A stretch of 64,000 bases of DNA from positions 19,051-83,050 of the forward strand of contig JAWLHK010000020.1 in NCBI GenBank assembly GCA_041690355.1. The letters are read 5' to 3'. Below, piece after piece: positions 30,091 to 39,007 of the stretch. Position 1 is the stretch's first letter. Every line of letters begins with the position of its first letter. The translations under genes and the position numbers were made by a program. Under the pieces are notes generated by a model, which saw only the letters and a program-made list of their open reading frames with translations, was not told the origin of the DNA and did no database searches. Source of the stretch: JAWLHK01 sp041690355 [NCBI: bacterium]. GTDB taxonomy: Bacteria; J088; JAWLBW01.

Positions 30091-30124
30091 GTAATCGTCA
30101 TTCGTCAATCGTAAATTGTCAATC
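30091..30124 (-). repeat. Right terminal inverted repeat (heptamers)
   Basis: Read on the minus strand it is GATTGACAATTTACGATT followed by GACGAATGACGATTAC. It is the inverted copy of the left end with two mismatches over 31 bases. Confidence 0.85.
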
Positions 30125-30126
30125 AG

Positions 30127-30162
30127 CAAAAAACCCAACTGCACAAGTTGCACAGTTGGGTT
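30127..30162 (-). terminator. Intrinsic terminator after tRNA-Leu(GAG)
   Basis: On the minus strand AACCCAACTG pairs with CAGTTGGGTT around an 11-base loop that can add three inner pairs, followed by six T. It ends the gap operon/tRNA transcript. The element terminus starts four bases beyond it. Confidence 0.88.
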
Positions 30163-30168
30163 CAAGTA

Positions 30169-30253
30169 TGGTGCCGAAGGCGGGATTCGAACCCGCACGG
30201 GTTTCCCCGCCACCCCCTCAAGATGGTGTGTCTGCCAGTTCCACCACTTCGGC
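30169..30253 (-). tRNA. tRNA-Leu (anticodon GAG)
   Basis: An 85-base class II tRNA on the minus strand. Acceptor GCCGAAG pairs with CTTCGGC, followed by A and an encoded CCA. Anticodon stem CCATC/GGTGG encloses TTGAGGG with anticodon GAG, reading CUC/CUU. It lies 26 bases behind secG, an association also known in other bacteria, and probably is cut from the secG transcript. Confidence 0.96.
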
Positions 30254-30279
30254 AAAGGGTCTGAGTCTTTTCGCGGACG

Positions 30280-30636
30280 TTACTGCGTTTCGTCGGTCAG
30301 CGGCTGGGCCACCGCTTCGTCGGCCGGCGCCGTCACCGGCGAACCCGGCTCTTCGGGCGCGACCTCGGACGGAACCGGTGCGCCCCCCATGATGCTCGTG
30401 GCGCCGCGGCCCGACATGTAGGCCAGCGAGAGCGACGTGAGGCCGAAGATGATGGCCGCGGCCGTCGTCACCTTGCCCATGAAGCCGCCGGCGCCGGAGC
30501 TGCCGAACACCGTCGAGCTCGAACCGCCGCCGCCGAAGGCAAGCCCCATGCCGCCGCCCTTGCCGGGCTGCAGCAGCACCATCACTACGAGAACGATGGC
30601 GTCGATGACGTGAATGACTTTGAGAAACGTTTCCAT
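30280..30636 (-). CDS. secG: Preprotein translocase subunit SecG
   Basis: SecG is the accessory subunit of SecYEG. The 118-residue protein has TM1 (FLKVIHVIDAIVLVVMVLLQPG), the conserved loop GKGGGMGLAFGGGGSSSTVFGSSGAGGFMGKVTTAAAIIFGLTSLSLAYM containing TM2, and a Pro/Glu-rich tail. Length is near E. coli SecG (110). It follows tpiA by 78 bases in the gap-pgk-tpiA-secG order. Confidence 0.95.
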   Translation of the reverse strand: METFLKVIHVIDAIVLVVMVLLQPGKGGGMGLAFGGGGSSSTVFGSSGAGGFMGKVTTAAAIIFGLTSLSLAYMSGRGATSIMGGAPVPSEVAPEEPGSPVTAPADEAVAQPLTDETQ

Positions 30637-30714
30637 GAAATCAGCGAATCCTGTTTCTCTCCGGGGGTCCCTGAGAAAGGCTCGAAGGGAATGCAGAAGA
30701 GTGAAACGATTATC

Positions 30715-31482
30715 TTACCGGAAGTGCAGAAGCTTTGCAAATTTTCCGGCATCGAGGCTGGCGCCCCCCACCAGAGCCCCGTCGACGTCCGGCTGCGCGA
30801 GCAGGATCGCGACGTTCTCCGGCGTGACCGAGCCGCCGTAGAGAATGCGTACCGCCGCCAGCGTTTCGGCGCCGAACCGCAGTGCAAGGTGCGTGCGGAT
30901 GAACGAGTGCACCTCCTGCGCCTGATCCGGGGTCGCCGTCTCGCCGGTGCCGATGGCCCAGACCGGTTCGTAGGCGAGCACGAGACGCGCTACGGCGGCC
31001 GCTTCAAGATCGGCGAGGGCGCCGTCGAGCTGGCGCGCGATCACGTCGAGTGTCTGATTGGATTTGCGGTCCTCGAGCCGCTCGCCGATGCAGACCACGG
31101 CCTGGAGGTCGGCCGCCAGCGCGGCTTTCAGCCGCTGATTCACGGTCGCGTCAGTCTCGCCGAAGTACTGGCGGCGCTCCGAGTGCCCGATGAGGGCCCC
31201 CGCGGCGCCGGCTTCCGTCAGCATGGCCGCCGATAACTCGCCGGTATAGGCGCCGTGGGTCGCCCAGTGCACGTTCTGTCCGTACACACGCACGCCGAGC
31301 GTCTGTCCCTCGGCCGCCGCATGCAGGGCGGTGGCCGGCGGGGCGATGCCGGCCTCGACATCGGCAGGCATTCCGGCAGAGCCGAGTTCGCGCGCCAGAT
31401 CGGCGAAGAAAGACCGGGCCTCAGCCGCGGTCTTGTGCATTTTCCAGTTGCCGATGATGAGCGGCGTGCGGGATTCGTTCAT
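30715..31482 (-). CDS. tpiA: Triosephosphate isomerase
   Basis: TpiA interconverts DHAP and glyceraldehyde-3-phosphate. All catalytic landmarks of the 255-residue TIM barrel are present: Asn/Lys in IIGNWKMHK, His in [13 protein letters not shown], Glu in [24 protein letters not shown] (loop 6), and the phosphate loop [32 protein letters not shown]. Length equals E. coli TpiA. It lies 22 bases downstream of pgk. Confidence 0.98.
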   Translation of the reverse strand: MNESRTPLIIGNWKMHKTAAEARSFFADLARELGSAGMPADVEAGIAPPATALHAAAEGQTLGVRVYGQNVHWATHGAYTGELSAAMLTEAGAAGALIGHSERRQYFGETDATVNQRLKAALAADLQAVVCIGERLEDRKSNQTLDVIARQLDGALADLEAAAVARLVLAYEPVWAIGTGETATPDQAQEVHSFIRTHLALRFGAETLAAVRILYGGSVTPENVAILLAQPDVDGALVGGASLDAGKFAKLLHFR

Positions 31483-31504
31483 GGAGTCTCCTCTGGCGCG
31501 CGGC

Positions 31505-32680
31505 TCAGCGCTGCAGGGCCTTGATGCCGGGCAGTTCGCGCCCTTCGAGAAATTCGAGGCTCGCGCCGCCGCCGGTCGAGACGTGCGCGATGCGATCGGC
31601 CAGGCCCGTCTGATTCAGCGCCGCGACGCTGTCGCCGCCGCCGACGACATGAAAGGCGCTGCTGGCGGCCAGGGCGTCGGCGACGGCCCGCGTGCCCTGG
31701 GCGAAGGCGGGATTCTCGAAGAGCCCCATGGGCCCGTTCCAGAGAATCGTCTTCGCGTTCGCAACCCGCGCCTGGTAGAGGACCACCGATTGGGGGCCGA
31801 TGTCGAAGCCCTTCTGCCCGTCGGGAATCGCGACCCCCGGCGTCGTCGCGGGGGGGGCGTCGGGTGCCGAGGCGATGATGTGATCGACGGGAAGGTGAAT
31901 GGCGACCCCTTTCTCCTTCGCGGCCTTCAGAATCGCGAGGGCGTCGTCGAGCCGATCGTTCTCGACCAGCGAGTCGCCGACGGCGATCCCCTGCGCCTTG
32001 AGAAAAGTGTAGGCCATGGCGCCGCCGATGAGAAATTCGTCCACGACGCCGAGCAGGTGCCGGATGACCCCCATCTTGTCGGAGACCTTGGCGCCGCCGA
32101 TGACGACGCAGAACGGCTTCTCCGGATTCGAGAGCAGGCGTCCCAGAGCGTCGACTTCCTTCTGCATGAGCAGGCCGGCGGCGACTTCGGGGATGCGCTC
32201 GGCTACCCCGACGGTCGAGACATGCGCCCGGTGAGCGGCCCCGAAGGCGTCATTCACGAAGACGTCGGCCAGTTTCGCCATCTGCTCGGCGAGCGCCGGA
32301 TCGTTTTTTTCCTCGCCGGCATGAAAACGCGTGTTTTCGAGCAGGATCACCTCGCCCGACGCGAGTTCGCCGGCCATCCGTTCGACCTCGGGGCCGACGC
32401 AGTCGGGGGCCAGGCGCACCGGTTTCCCGAGCAGTTCGCCCAGCCGGGCGGCCACGGGGGCCAGAGAGTACTTGTCGTTCCGGGTCCCTTTGGGCCGGCC
32501 CAGGTGCGACGCGACCAGCACGCGGGCCCCCTTCGCGAGGCAGAGCCGGAGGGTCGGGAGCGATTCGCGGATACGCGTGTCGTCGGTGATGCGGGTGCCT
32601 TCGAGCGGCACGTTCAGATCGGCGCGGAGCAGCACCCGCTTGCCGGCCAGATCGAGGTCGTTGACGGAACGCAGGGCCAT
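31505..32680 (-). CDS. pgk: Phosphoglycerate kinase
   Basis: Pgk makes ATP from 1,3-bisphosphoglycerate. The 391-residue protein (E. coli 387) contains [47 protein letters not shown] (substrate basic patch), [40 protein letters not shown], the hinge [14 protein letters not shown] and the nucleotide site [15 protein letters not shown] with GGGDSVAAL. It sits between gap and tpiA in the operon. Confidence 0.98.
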   Translation of the reverse strand: MALRSVNDLDLAGKRVLLRADLNVPLEGTRITDDTRIRESLPTLRLCLAKGARVLVASHLGRPKGTRNDKYSLAPVAARLGELLGKPVRLAPDCVGPEVERMAGELASGEVILLENTRFHAGEEKNDPALAEQMAKLADVFVNDAFGAAHRAHVSTVGVAERIPEVAAGLLMQKEVDALGRLLSNPEKPFCVVIGGAKVSDKMGVIRHLLGVVDEFLIGGAMAYTFLKAQGIAVGDSLVENDRLDDALAILKAAKEKGVAIHLPVDHIIASAPDAPPATTPGVAIPDGQKGFDIGPQSVVLYQARVANAKTILWNGPMGLFENPAFAQGTRAVADALAASSAFHVVGGGDSVAALNQTGLADRIAHVSTGGGASLEFLEGRELPGIKALQR

Positions 32681-32756
32681 GCAGAACCTCGGCGGAACAG
32701 GAGGAGGAGAGGACCGGAAGAAAAGGGGGCAGAAGCCCCCTCGGAGTCCGGCGGAA

Positions 32757-33832
<1,076 letters not shown>

Positions 33833-34005
33833 CGGAGGGGGCAACTGGGCAGACGGTTCCATCTCCGGCATTCGGCGTTGTCGGGTCGGGTGCGGCGACG
33901 CAAGGTGGGAGGAAGCGACGCAGTACTGCGCCGCGGGATGCGCGTATTTCACCCGTTTCACAGGCACCCATTTTCGCCCGCATCGGGCAAGCGCAGGAGG
34001 ATAAC

Positions 34006-34578
34006 ATGGACGAAAGACGCAACGATTTTGCAGGCCCCGGCAGCCCCGGCCGCACCCGCAGCGCCCCCGGCGCGCCGGGTGAGCCGCTGACGAATCAGGG
34101 CTTCGGAACGAAGCAGACCGGACGGCTGCGCGACAAGTTGACGGCGACCACGGGCCGCTTCCGGCGTGAGACGCGGCGCGGTCTCGATCAGGCCGAAAAC
34201 GGCGCCGAGCAGGTCGAGCAGTATGCGCGCAAGGTCGAAGACGTCATCCGCAAGACCGAGAGCCGGCTCGAGCAGCTCATCGACTCTGCCGAGCGGCTGA
34301 TGGAGCGCGGCGCCCGGTACGGATCGAACGCCCGCAGCTGGGTGAATCAGCATCCGGAATATAAGGAGAGGGCAAACCAGGTTCTCTCCCGTGCCAGGCA
34401 CGCTCGTGAACGGGCTCAGCAGAAGGGGGCGTCTCTGCGATCGGGGGGCGCCTCGGATCAGGGCAGCGCCCGTGGCGCGATCGACTACGTGCGCGAGAAC
34501 CCGCTGCAGATCCTCGCCGCCGCGACGGCGGCCGGGGTGGTCGCCGGTGCGGTCGCGCGCAGTGTGATGAGGGGGTAA
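34006..34578 (+). CDS. Hydrophilic DUF883/YqjD-like protein with a C-terminal membrane anchor
   Basis: A 190-residue protein: a Gly/Pro/Arg-rich N terminus, a long charged coiled region (FRRETRRGLDQAENGAEQVEQYARKVEDVIRKTESRLEQLIDSAERLM) and a C-terminal hydrophobic anchor after YVRENPLQILAAATAAGVVAGAVARSVMRG, the typical end of DUF883/YqjD/ElaB proteins. In E. coli YqjD associates ribosomes with the inner membrane in stationary phase; that role is inferred here only by architecture. The ATG follows a perfect AGGAGG. First of three genes like the yqjDE(K) set. Confidence 0.82.
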   Translation: MDERRNDFAGPGSPGRTRSAPGAPGEPLTNQGFGTKQTGRLRDKLTATTGRFRRETRRGLDQAENGAEQVEQYARKVEDVIRKTESRLEQLIDSAERLMERGARYGSNARSWVNQHPEYKERANQVLSRARHARERAQQKGASLRSGGASDQGSARGAIDYVRENPLQILAAATAAGVVAGAVARSVMRG

Positions 34579-34580
34579 CC

Positions 34581-35126
34581 ATGGGAAGCTTTGACCGCAC
34601 GCGGGCCGCAGCGCGCAATCTGCGGGACGATGCTCGCGGCAACGTCGACTCGGTTTCGGAGGACGTGCGCTCCGTACTGCGCGGCATGGCCGAGCGGGCC
34701 GGTATCGCCGAAGATGAGGCGCAGCGCATGGCGCGCGACCTCACGTCCTATGGGCGCGACTGGGCCAACCTTGTCCGTGACGACATCAGCCGGGAGCTCA
34801 AGATCACCATCACGAACGCGCTCATGGTCGCCGGCGCCGGATTCGTGGCCGCAATCGGCTTTGTGCTCCTGAACTTCGGCGCTGTCTGGTCGATTGCCAA
34901 TGTCGGCGGAAACGTCGGCATCTGGTTCTTCATCTTCGGCGGCGCGTGGCTCGTCATCGCTGCCGTGCTCGGGGCGACCGCCTACGCATGGCAGAAGAAG
35001 GCGACCCGCCGAGCGTCCCAGAAATTCAAGGAAGACGTCTCGGTCCCGCGCAGGCATGCCCGCGACGTCGTTCATCATCTTCAGGAGGTGCGGCGTGACT
35101 CGTCAGGAACGCATGGACACGCTTGA
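34581..35126 (+). CDS. Phage-holin-superfamily (YqjE/DUF1469-like) membrane protein
   Basis: The 181-residue product has a helical cytoplasmic region (DEAQRMARDLTSYGRDWANLVRDDISRELKITITNALMVAGAGFVAAIG) with the helix that leads into TM1, then TM2 (VGIWFFIFGGAWLVIAAVLGATAYAW) and a charged tail. This is the PF07332/DUF1469 layout of YqjE. It starts two bases after the previous stop and overlaps the next start by 32 bases, so the three genes form one unit. Confidence 0.8.
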   Translation: MGSFDRTRAAARNLRDDARGNVDSVSEDVRSVLRGMAERAGIAEDEAQRMARDLTSYGRDWANLVRDDISRELKITITNALMVAGAGFVAAIGFVLLNFGAVWSIANVGGNVGIWFFIFGGAWLVIAAVLGATAYAWQKKATRRASQKFKEDVSVPRRHARDVVHHLQEVRRDSSGTHGHA

Positions 35127-35466
35127 ACGGGAAAACTCCCAGCTTCAACGCGATCTGGAACATCTCATCGGTGTGGCCGACAACGCCCGTAAGGCGCTGC
35201 GCGATCGGCTGCGGGTCATGCGCGAGGCCGTGGCCCAGGATGTGAAGCAGGCATCGAAGGAGCTGGCCTCCGATTCGCGCGCCGTCGCCGGCCAGGCCGT
35301 GAGCGATACTTCGGCCGCGGCAAAAGACGCCGTCGTACGGGGCGCGCGAACCGCCGCCGACAAGGTCGACCCGCGCCATGTCGCCGAGCGCCAGCCGGTG
35401 CTCGGGGTCGCGCTGGCCCTCGGGGCCGGATTCGCGGTCGGTATGGCGCTGCGCCGCGCCGTCTGA
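35095..35466 (+). CDS. Second DUF883/YqjD-like protein
   Basis: A 123-residue protein: coiled N-terminal region (MDTLERENSQLQRDLEHLIGVADNARKALRDRLRVMREAVAQDVKQASKEL), Ala-rich linker and glycine-zipper anchor ERQPVLGVALALGAGFAVGMALRRAV. The GTG at 35095 has AGGAGG six bases upstream, inside the end of the preceding gene. Paralogous in design to the first gene of this cluster. Confidence 0.8.
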   Translation: MTRQERMDTLERENSQLQRDLEHLIGVADNARKALRDRLRVMREAVAQDVKQASKELASDSRAVAGQAVSDTSAAAKDAVVRGARTAADKVDPRHVAERQPVLGVALALGAGFAVGMALRRAV

Positions 35467-35480
35467 GTCTGGAAATCATC

Positions 35481-35523
35481 AGCGGGCGGAGATCGGCACT
35501 CCCGGTCTGCGCCCGCTTTTTTC
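35481..35523 (+). terminator. Intrinsic terminator of the YqjDE-like operon
   Basis: AGCGGGCG pairs perfectly with CGCCCGCT; an inner GAGATCGG/CCGGTCTG stem extends it with one mismatch. Six T follow. It ends two bases before the stop of the convergent YkgJ-like gene. Confidence 0.9.
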
Positions 35524-35524
35524 G

Positions 35525-36184
35525 TCAGGAACGAGGCGGCAGCGGCCCGGTGCGCAGGAAGCGCTGTTCGAAACGGGGGGTCGTCACGGCGGGTATCAGG
35601 AAGCGGGCATCCGGGTCCAACCCCGCCTGTTGCAGAAGATTGCCCTCGGCGCCGAACAGCTCAGTAAAGTCGTGCCCCGGCCATTGAGCGCGCTCGGGGG
35701 GCCCCGCCGTGAAGTTGAGTTCGCAGTCGGTGTCGATGTCGGCCTCGCCGCCGGCGTCGCGGATCTTGAGCCCGTGCACCCGGCAGTAGAACGGACGCGC
35801 GGCGTACAGGGAACAACTTCGGTCTTCGCCGAGCACCGGGCAGGCCACCAGGCCCAGCGTCTCGAGAATCCGGTCGACTTCATCTTCCTCCAACGCGTCG
35901 ACGCGAAACGGATAGGCCCACCCCGGTCGCAGGCGGGCGATCTCGGCGAGCAGCCGTTCAGCGCGATCGGCAATGGCGGTACGCAAGGGGCCGGGCGCGC
36001 GCAACCACGCTTCATGCAGGAGCAGGGCGTCGAGCACCCCGATGTCGAACAGGCCGTGGCAGCACAGCGCGCAGCCGCGGCGGCACTGGACGGCGTCGCC
36101 GAACGCCGCCCGGGAACTCTCGGTGAGGCCCTCGAGTCGCGACAGCAGCTGTTGATATTGCCCGGCGGTTTCGGATTCGTTCAC
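35525..36184 (-). CDS. YkgJ-family cysteine-cluster protein
   Basis: A 219-residue protein with the YkgJ/CxxxCxxCC metal-binding pattern: VQCRRGCALCCHGLFDIG, then ACPVLGEDRSCSLYAARPFYCRVHGLKIRD. Such proteins are predicted Zn or Fe-S chelators of unknown role. I start it at the GTG at 36184 (VNESETAGQYQQLLSRLEGL). A longer reading frame upstream would run through the HU promoter region. Convergent with the YqjDE-like operon and divergent from the HU gene. Confidence 0.82.
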   Translation of the reverse strand: MNESETAGQYQQLLSRLEGLTESSRAAFGDAVQCRRGCALCCHGLFDIGVLDALLLHEAWLRAPGPLRTAIADRAERLLAEIARLRPGWAYPFRVDALEEDEVDRILETLGLVACPVLGEDRSCSLYAARPFYCRVHGLKIRDAGGEADIDTDCELNFTAGPPERAQWPGHDFTELFGAEGNLLQQAGLDPDARFLIPAVTTPRFEQRFLRTGPLPPRS

Positions 36185-36242
36185 GGTGTTCTCGCAGATT
36201 TCGCAACTGTACTCGCCACGGGTATCCGGAGGGCAGCCGGAT

Positions 36243-36270
36243 TTGCGTGCGATAGCGTAAATGGTATGAT
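36243..36270 (+). promoter_or_regulatory. Sigma-70-like promoter of the HU gene
   Basis: TTGCGT, a 16-base spacer and TATGAT lie about 50 bases before the start codon. Confidence 0.6.
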
Positions 36271-36317
36271 AACTCGATTTTTGCGGAAATCCCTTCCGCG
36301 AATCCAGGAGGAGAGAG

Positions 36318-36749
36318 ATGAACCGTAAAGAGTTGGTCGCCGAGGTTGCCAAGCGCACCGAAGTGGCGATGAGCCAGATCAACCACACGCTTGATCACGT
36401 TCTCGATGCCATCTCCGAAGCGCTGACGGGCGGCCGCGACGTGGCGCTCAAGGGTTTCGGCACGTTCTCGGTCTCGAAGCGCGCTGCTCGCGTTGGCCGC
36501 AATCCCCAGACCGGCGCCACCATCAAGATCGGCGCCAGCAAGAGCCCGAAGTTCAAGCCCTCGTCGCAGCTGAAGCAGGCCGTCAAGGCCGGCAAGGTTG
36601 CCAAGAAGGCCGCGCCGGCCAAGAAGGCTTCGAAGCCTGCCGCCAAGAAGGCTGCACCGAAGAAGGCCGCTGCCAAGCCGGCCGCCAAGAAGGTTGCCAA
36701 GAAGGCCCCCGCCAAGAAGGCGCCGGCCAAGAAGGCTGCCAAGAAGTAA
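36318..36749 (+). CDS. HU-family DNA-binding protein with a Lys/Ala repeat tail
   Basis: Residues 1-90 are a complete HU: MNRKELVAEVAKRTEVAMSQINHTLDHVLDAISEALTGGRDVALKGFGTFSVSKRAARVGRNPQTGATIKIGASKSPKFKPSSQLKQAV, including the DNA-binding arm with RNPQTG. A 53-residue tail of AKK/PAKK repeats follows, like histone H1 and like HupS or mycobacterial HupB tails; it should bind linker DNA non-specifically. AGGAGG precedes the ATG. The same type of tail is fused to the N terminus of PpdK in this window. Confidence 0.96.
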   Translation: MNRKELVAEVAKRTEVAMSQINHTLDHVLDAISEALTGGRDVALKGFGTFSVSKRAARVGRNPQTGATIKIGASKSPKFKPSSQLKQAVKAGKVAKKAAPAKKASKPAAKKAAPKKAAAKPAAKKVAKKAPAKKAPAKKAAKK

Positions 36750-36771
36750 CTCTTGGAGTTTCGCATTTTCG

Positions 36772-36802
36772 AAAAGCCGGCCGCGAGCCGGCTTTTCTTT
36801 TG
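36772..36802 (+). terminator. Intrinsic terminator after the HU gene
   Basis: AAAAGCCGGC pairs perfectly with GCCGGCTTTT around CGCGA, followed by TCTTTT. Confidence 0.92.
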
Positions 36803-36853
36803 GTGCGCCCGGCAAGGGGGGCGATGCGCCTTGCTGAGCGGAACCCTCAGGGT

Positions 36854-36859
36854 TAAAAT
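36854..36859 (+). promoter_or_regulatory. -10 box of plsX, probably leaderless
   Basis: TAAAAT lies nine bases before the plsX ATG. Transcription should start at or just before the start codon; no Shine-Dalgarno is present. Confidence 0.5.
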
Positions 36860-36868
36860 GCTCGTCTC

Positions 36869-37918
36869 ATGATCAGCATTGCCGTAGACACGATGGGGGG
36901 CGACCACGGGCCCGCCGATTTCGTGGATGCCGTCGCCGCCGCGAGCATCAACCTCAACGTCGAGTTTCTGCTCGTCGGTCACGAACGCACCCTCACGGCG
37001 CTGCTCTCCGAACGCGAACACAACCCCGAGCGCATCGCCGTCTACCACGCGCCCGATGCCGTGGGCCAGTATGAAGACGCCGGCCGGGCCGTCGCGGCGA
37101 AACCCGACGCAAGCATCGCCATTGCGGCGCGCCTGGTTCGTGAAGGGCTCGCCCAGACCCTGGTGACGGCCGGCAACCCGCGCGCCATACTGCTTACGGC
37201 CGACCGCAGTTTTGCGCGCATCGCAGGGGTCGGCAACGTCGCCCTTGCCTCGGTGTTTCCCACCGAGACCCGCCGCGGCGAAAAAGAAGACCCGTTCTCG
37301 CTGATTCTCGATACGGGGGCCGCCCCGCGAGCGACCGCGCACGATCTGGTCGCCTATGCGGTCATGGGCGGCGCCTATGCATCGGTCGTGTCCAGAAACC
37401 TGCGTCCGCGCGTGGGCCTGCTCAGCAACGGCACCGAAGAAGAGGCCGAACTGACGCCCGAAATCCGCGAGGCGTCGGCCGCTCTGCGCGAGCATCCCGG
37501 CGTGCATTACATCGGCCCCATCGACGCCATGGACATCCCGCGCGGGACGGCGGATATCGTCGTCTGTTCCGGCTTTACCGGCAGCATCGCCACCAAGCTG
37601 CTCGAGGGGGTGCACGAGACCGTGCTCAGCCTCGCCCGCTACGCCTACAAGGAGCGGGCCATGAAGCGGGCCGCGCTCGTCATGCTGCAGGGGGGCGTCT
37701 CGCAGCTCAAGCAGCTCACCGATTGGGAGCAGTACGGCGGCGCGCCGATACTCGGCTTCGAATATCCCATCATCCGCGCGCACGGCCGCTCGCATGCCCG
37801 CGCCCTGCACAACGCCATCAAGATCGCCGCCAAGGTCGCCGGAAGCGATCTGATCGCGCGCATCCGCACGGGGCTGGCCGCCTGCCCGCCCGACGCCGGC
37901 GACGGAGCCTCATCGTGA
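36869..37918 (+). CDS. plsX: Phosphate acyltransferase PlsX
   Basis: PlsX makes acyl-phosphate from acyl-ACP for phospholipid synthesis. The 349-residue protein (E. coli 356) begins MISIAVDTMGGDHGPADFVDA, the family signature, and contains ASIAIAARLVREGLAQTLVTAGNPRAIL (substituting for the usual SAGNTGA), GLLSNGTEEE and IVVCSGFTGSIATKLLEG. The middle motif TAGNPRA is divergent but in place. The usual neighbours rpmF and fabH are absent; instead an APP1-like phosphatase overlaps by four bases (GTGA), hinting at a joint role in lipid metabolism. Confidence 0.92.
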   Translation: MISIAVDTMGGDHGPADFVDAVAAASINLNVEFLLVGHERTLTALLSEREHNPERIAVYHAPDAVGQYEDAGRAVAAKPDASIAIAARLVREGLAQTLVTAGNPRAILLTADRSFARIAGVGNVALASVFPTETRRGEKEDPFSLILDTGAAPRATAHDLVAYAVMGGAYASVVSRNLRPRVGLLSNGTEEEAELTPEIREASAALREHPGVHYIGPIDAMDIPRGTADIVVCSGFTGSIATKLLEGVHETVLSLARYAYKERAMKRAALVMLQGGVSQLKQLTDWEQYGGAPILGFEYPIIRAHGRSHARALHNAIKIAAKVAGSDLIARIRTGLAACPPDAGDGASS

Positions 37919-38961
37919 GCATCCGGCGAGTCTACCGCTGGGATCTCGACAAGACGTACCTGCGCACCGATTTCGATTCGGCGCTCGGCCTGCTGCGCGC
38001 CGCGTTCGAGGGGGCGCAGTCCAAACAGAACGTTCCCGGCACGGCGGGCCTGCTGCGTGAGCTGCGGCGCGCGGGGAGCGCAAGCGAAGTGAACCGGATC
38101 TACTTCATCAGCGGCAGTCCGCGGCAGATGCGTCCGGTGATCGAGCAGAAGCTGCGCATCGACGGCGTGCAGTGGGATGGTCTCGTCCTTAAACCGAACA
38201 TCGAGAACATGCTGCGCGGCCGTCTGCGGGCCGTCAAGGAACAGATCGGCTACAAGCTGCCCGTCCTGCTCGAGTCGCGCGGCGGCATTGAGCCGCCGAG
38301 CCCCGAGATTCTGTTCGGCGACGACGCCGAGTGGGACGCTTTTATTTATTCCCTCTACGGCGATCTGATTGCCGGGCGCGTCGAGGGGGTCGATCTCGAG
38401 CGGACGCTGCAGCTCGCCCGCGTTTATCCCGATGCCCGGGCGCGCATCCTGCGGGCGCTCCACATGGTGCCGCCCTTCGATGCCGTGCGCCGGATCTTCA
38501 TCAATCTTGACCGCCGGACCCCGCCGACGCACCTGGCTCCCTACGGGCGGCGGGTGGTCCCGATCTACAACTACTTTCAAGCGGCCCTCGTGCTCGGCGA
38601 GACGGGCGAGCTGACCCCCGAAGCGGTCATCCGCGTCGCGCTCGAAATGATCCGCAAGCACGAGTACGAGGTCGAACAGCTTTCGAATTCGTATCAGGAG
38701 CTGTTGCGCCGGAGAACCATTTCCGGCGCCATCGGCGAGGCGCTTGCCGTCGCGCTTCGCGACTTCCAGACTCCACCCGGCATGCCGTCGGCCGAAGAGG
38801 TGCTCTTCAGCTTCCAGCGGCGAGTACGGGCGATCGCTCATTCGGGACGCATGGCGCCGCCCGAAGACGAGCCGATCGACTATCCCACCCTGTTCGTGCG
38901 CGAGCAACGCCGCCATCACGAGGCGAAAGCGCGGCGCAAAGCCCCCTCGCTTTTCGAATGA
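37915..38961 (+). CDS. APP1-like (DUF2183/LNS2-type HAD) phosphatase
   Basis: The 348-residue product starts VYRWDLDKTYLRTDF: DLDKT is the HAD DxDxT motif found in phosphatidate phosphatases of the lipin/APP1 type. YFISGSPRQMRPVIEQKL is HAD motif II (Ser), VLLFE-like LPVLLESRGGIEPPSPEILFGDDAEWDAFIYS contains the motif III/IV Asp pair (GDDAEWD). The C-terminal third is helical. Inferred role: dephosphorylating a lipid phosphate, consistent with coupling to plsX. A GTG overlapping the plsX stop is the start. Confidence 0.78.
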   Translation: MSIRRVYRWDLDKTYLRTDFDSALGLLRAAFEGAQSKQNVPGTAGLLRELRRAGSASEVNRIYFISGSPRQMRPVIEQKLRIDGVQWDGLVLKPNIENMLRGRLRAVKEQIGYKLPVLLESRGGIEPPSPEILFGDDAEWDAFIYSLYGDLIAGRVEGVDLERTLQLARVYPDARARILRALHMVPPFDAVRRIFINLDRRTPPTHLAPYGRRVVPIYNYFQAALVLGETGELTPEAVIRVALEMIRKHEYEVEQLSNSYQELLRRRTISGAIGEALAVALRDFQTPPGMPSAEEVLFSFQRRVRAIAHSGRMAPPEDEPIDYPTLFVREQRRHHEAKARRKAPSLFE

Positions 38962-38991
38962 ACGCGGGTGGAGGGGGCGGCGGGTTCCGGG

Positions 38992-38997
38992 TACCAT
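38992..38997 (+). promoter_or_regulatory. Possible -10 box of tmk
   Basis: TACCAT lies ten bases before the ATG at 39008, with no Shine-Dalgarno between, compatible with a leaderless or near-leaderless mRNA. Confidence 0.35.
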
Positions 38998-39007
38998 GAA
39001 CGTTTTC

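Larger units (their letters stand above)
29550..30123. mobile_element. 574-base element with 31-base terminal inverted repeats and a four-helix-bundle gene
   Basis: The ends 29550-29580 and 30093-30123 are inverted copies matching at 29 of 31 bases, each built of heptamers (TTGACGA and variants). The only gene inside is a minus-strand S23/avd-like four-helix-bundle protein. The element sits exactly between the ettA stop and the tRNA-Leu terminator. Its TIR supplies the ettA stop. I see no clear target-site duplication and no transposase, so any movement would be in trans. The layout recalls the intervening sequences in Leptospira 23S rRNA, whose ends also pair and which encode this family. 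Confidence 0.65.

Noticed and set aside
29550-30123. Considered as a CRISPR-like array because of short repeats
   Set aside because: Units are only seven bases with no spacers and there are no cas genes.
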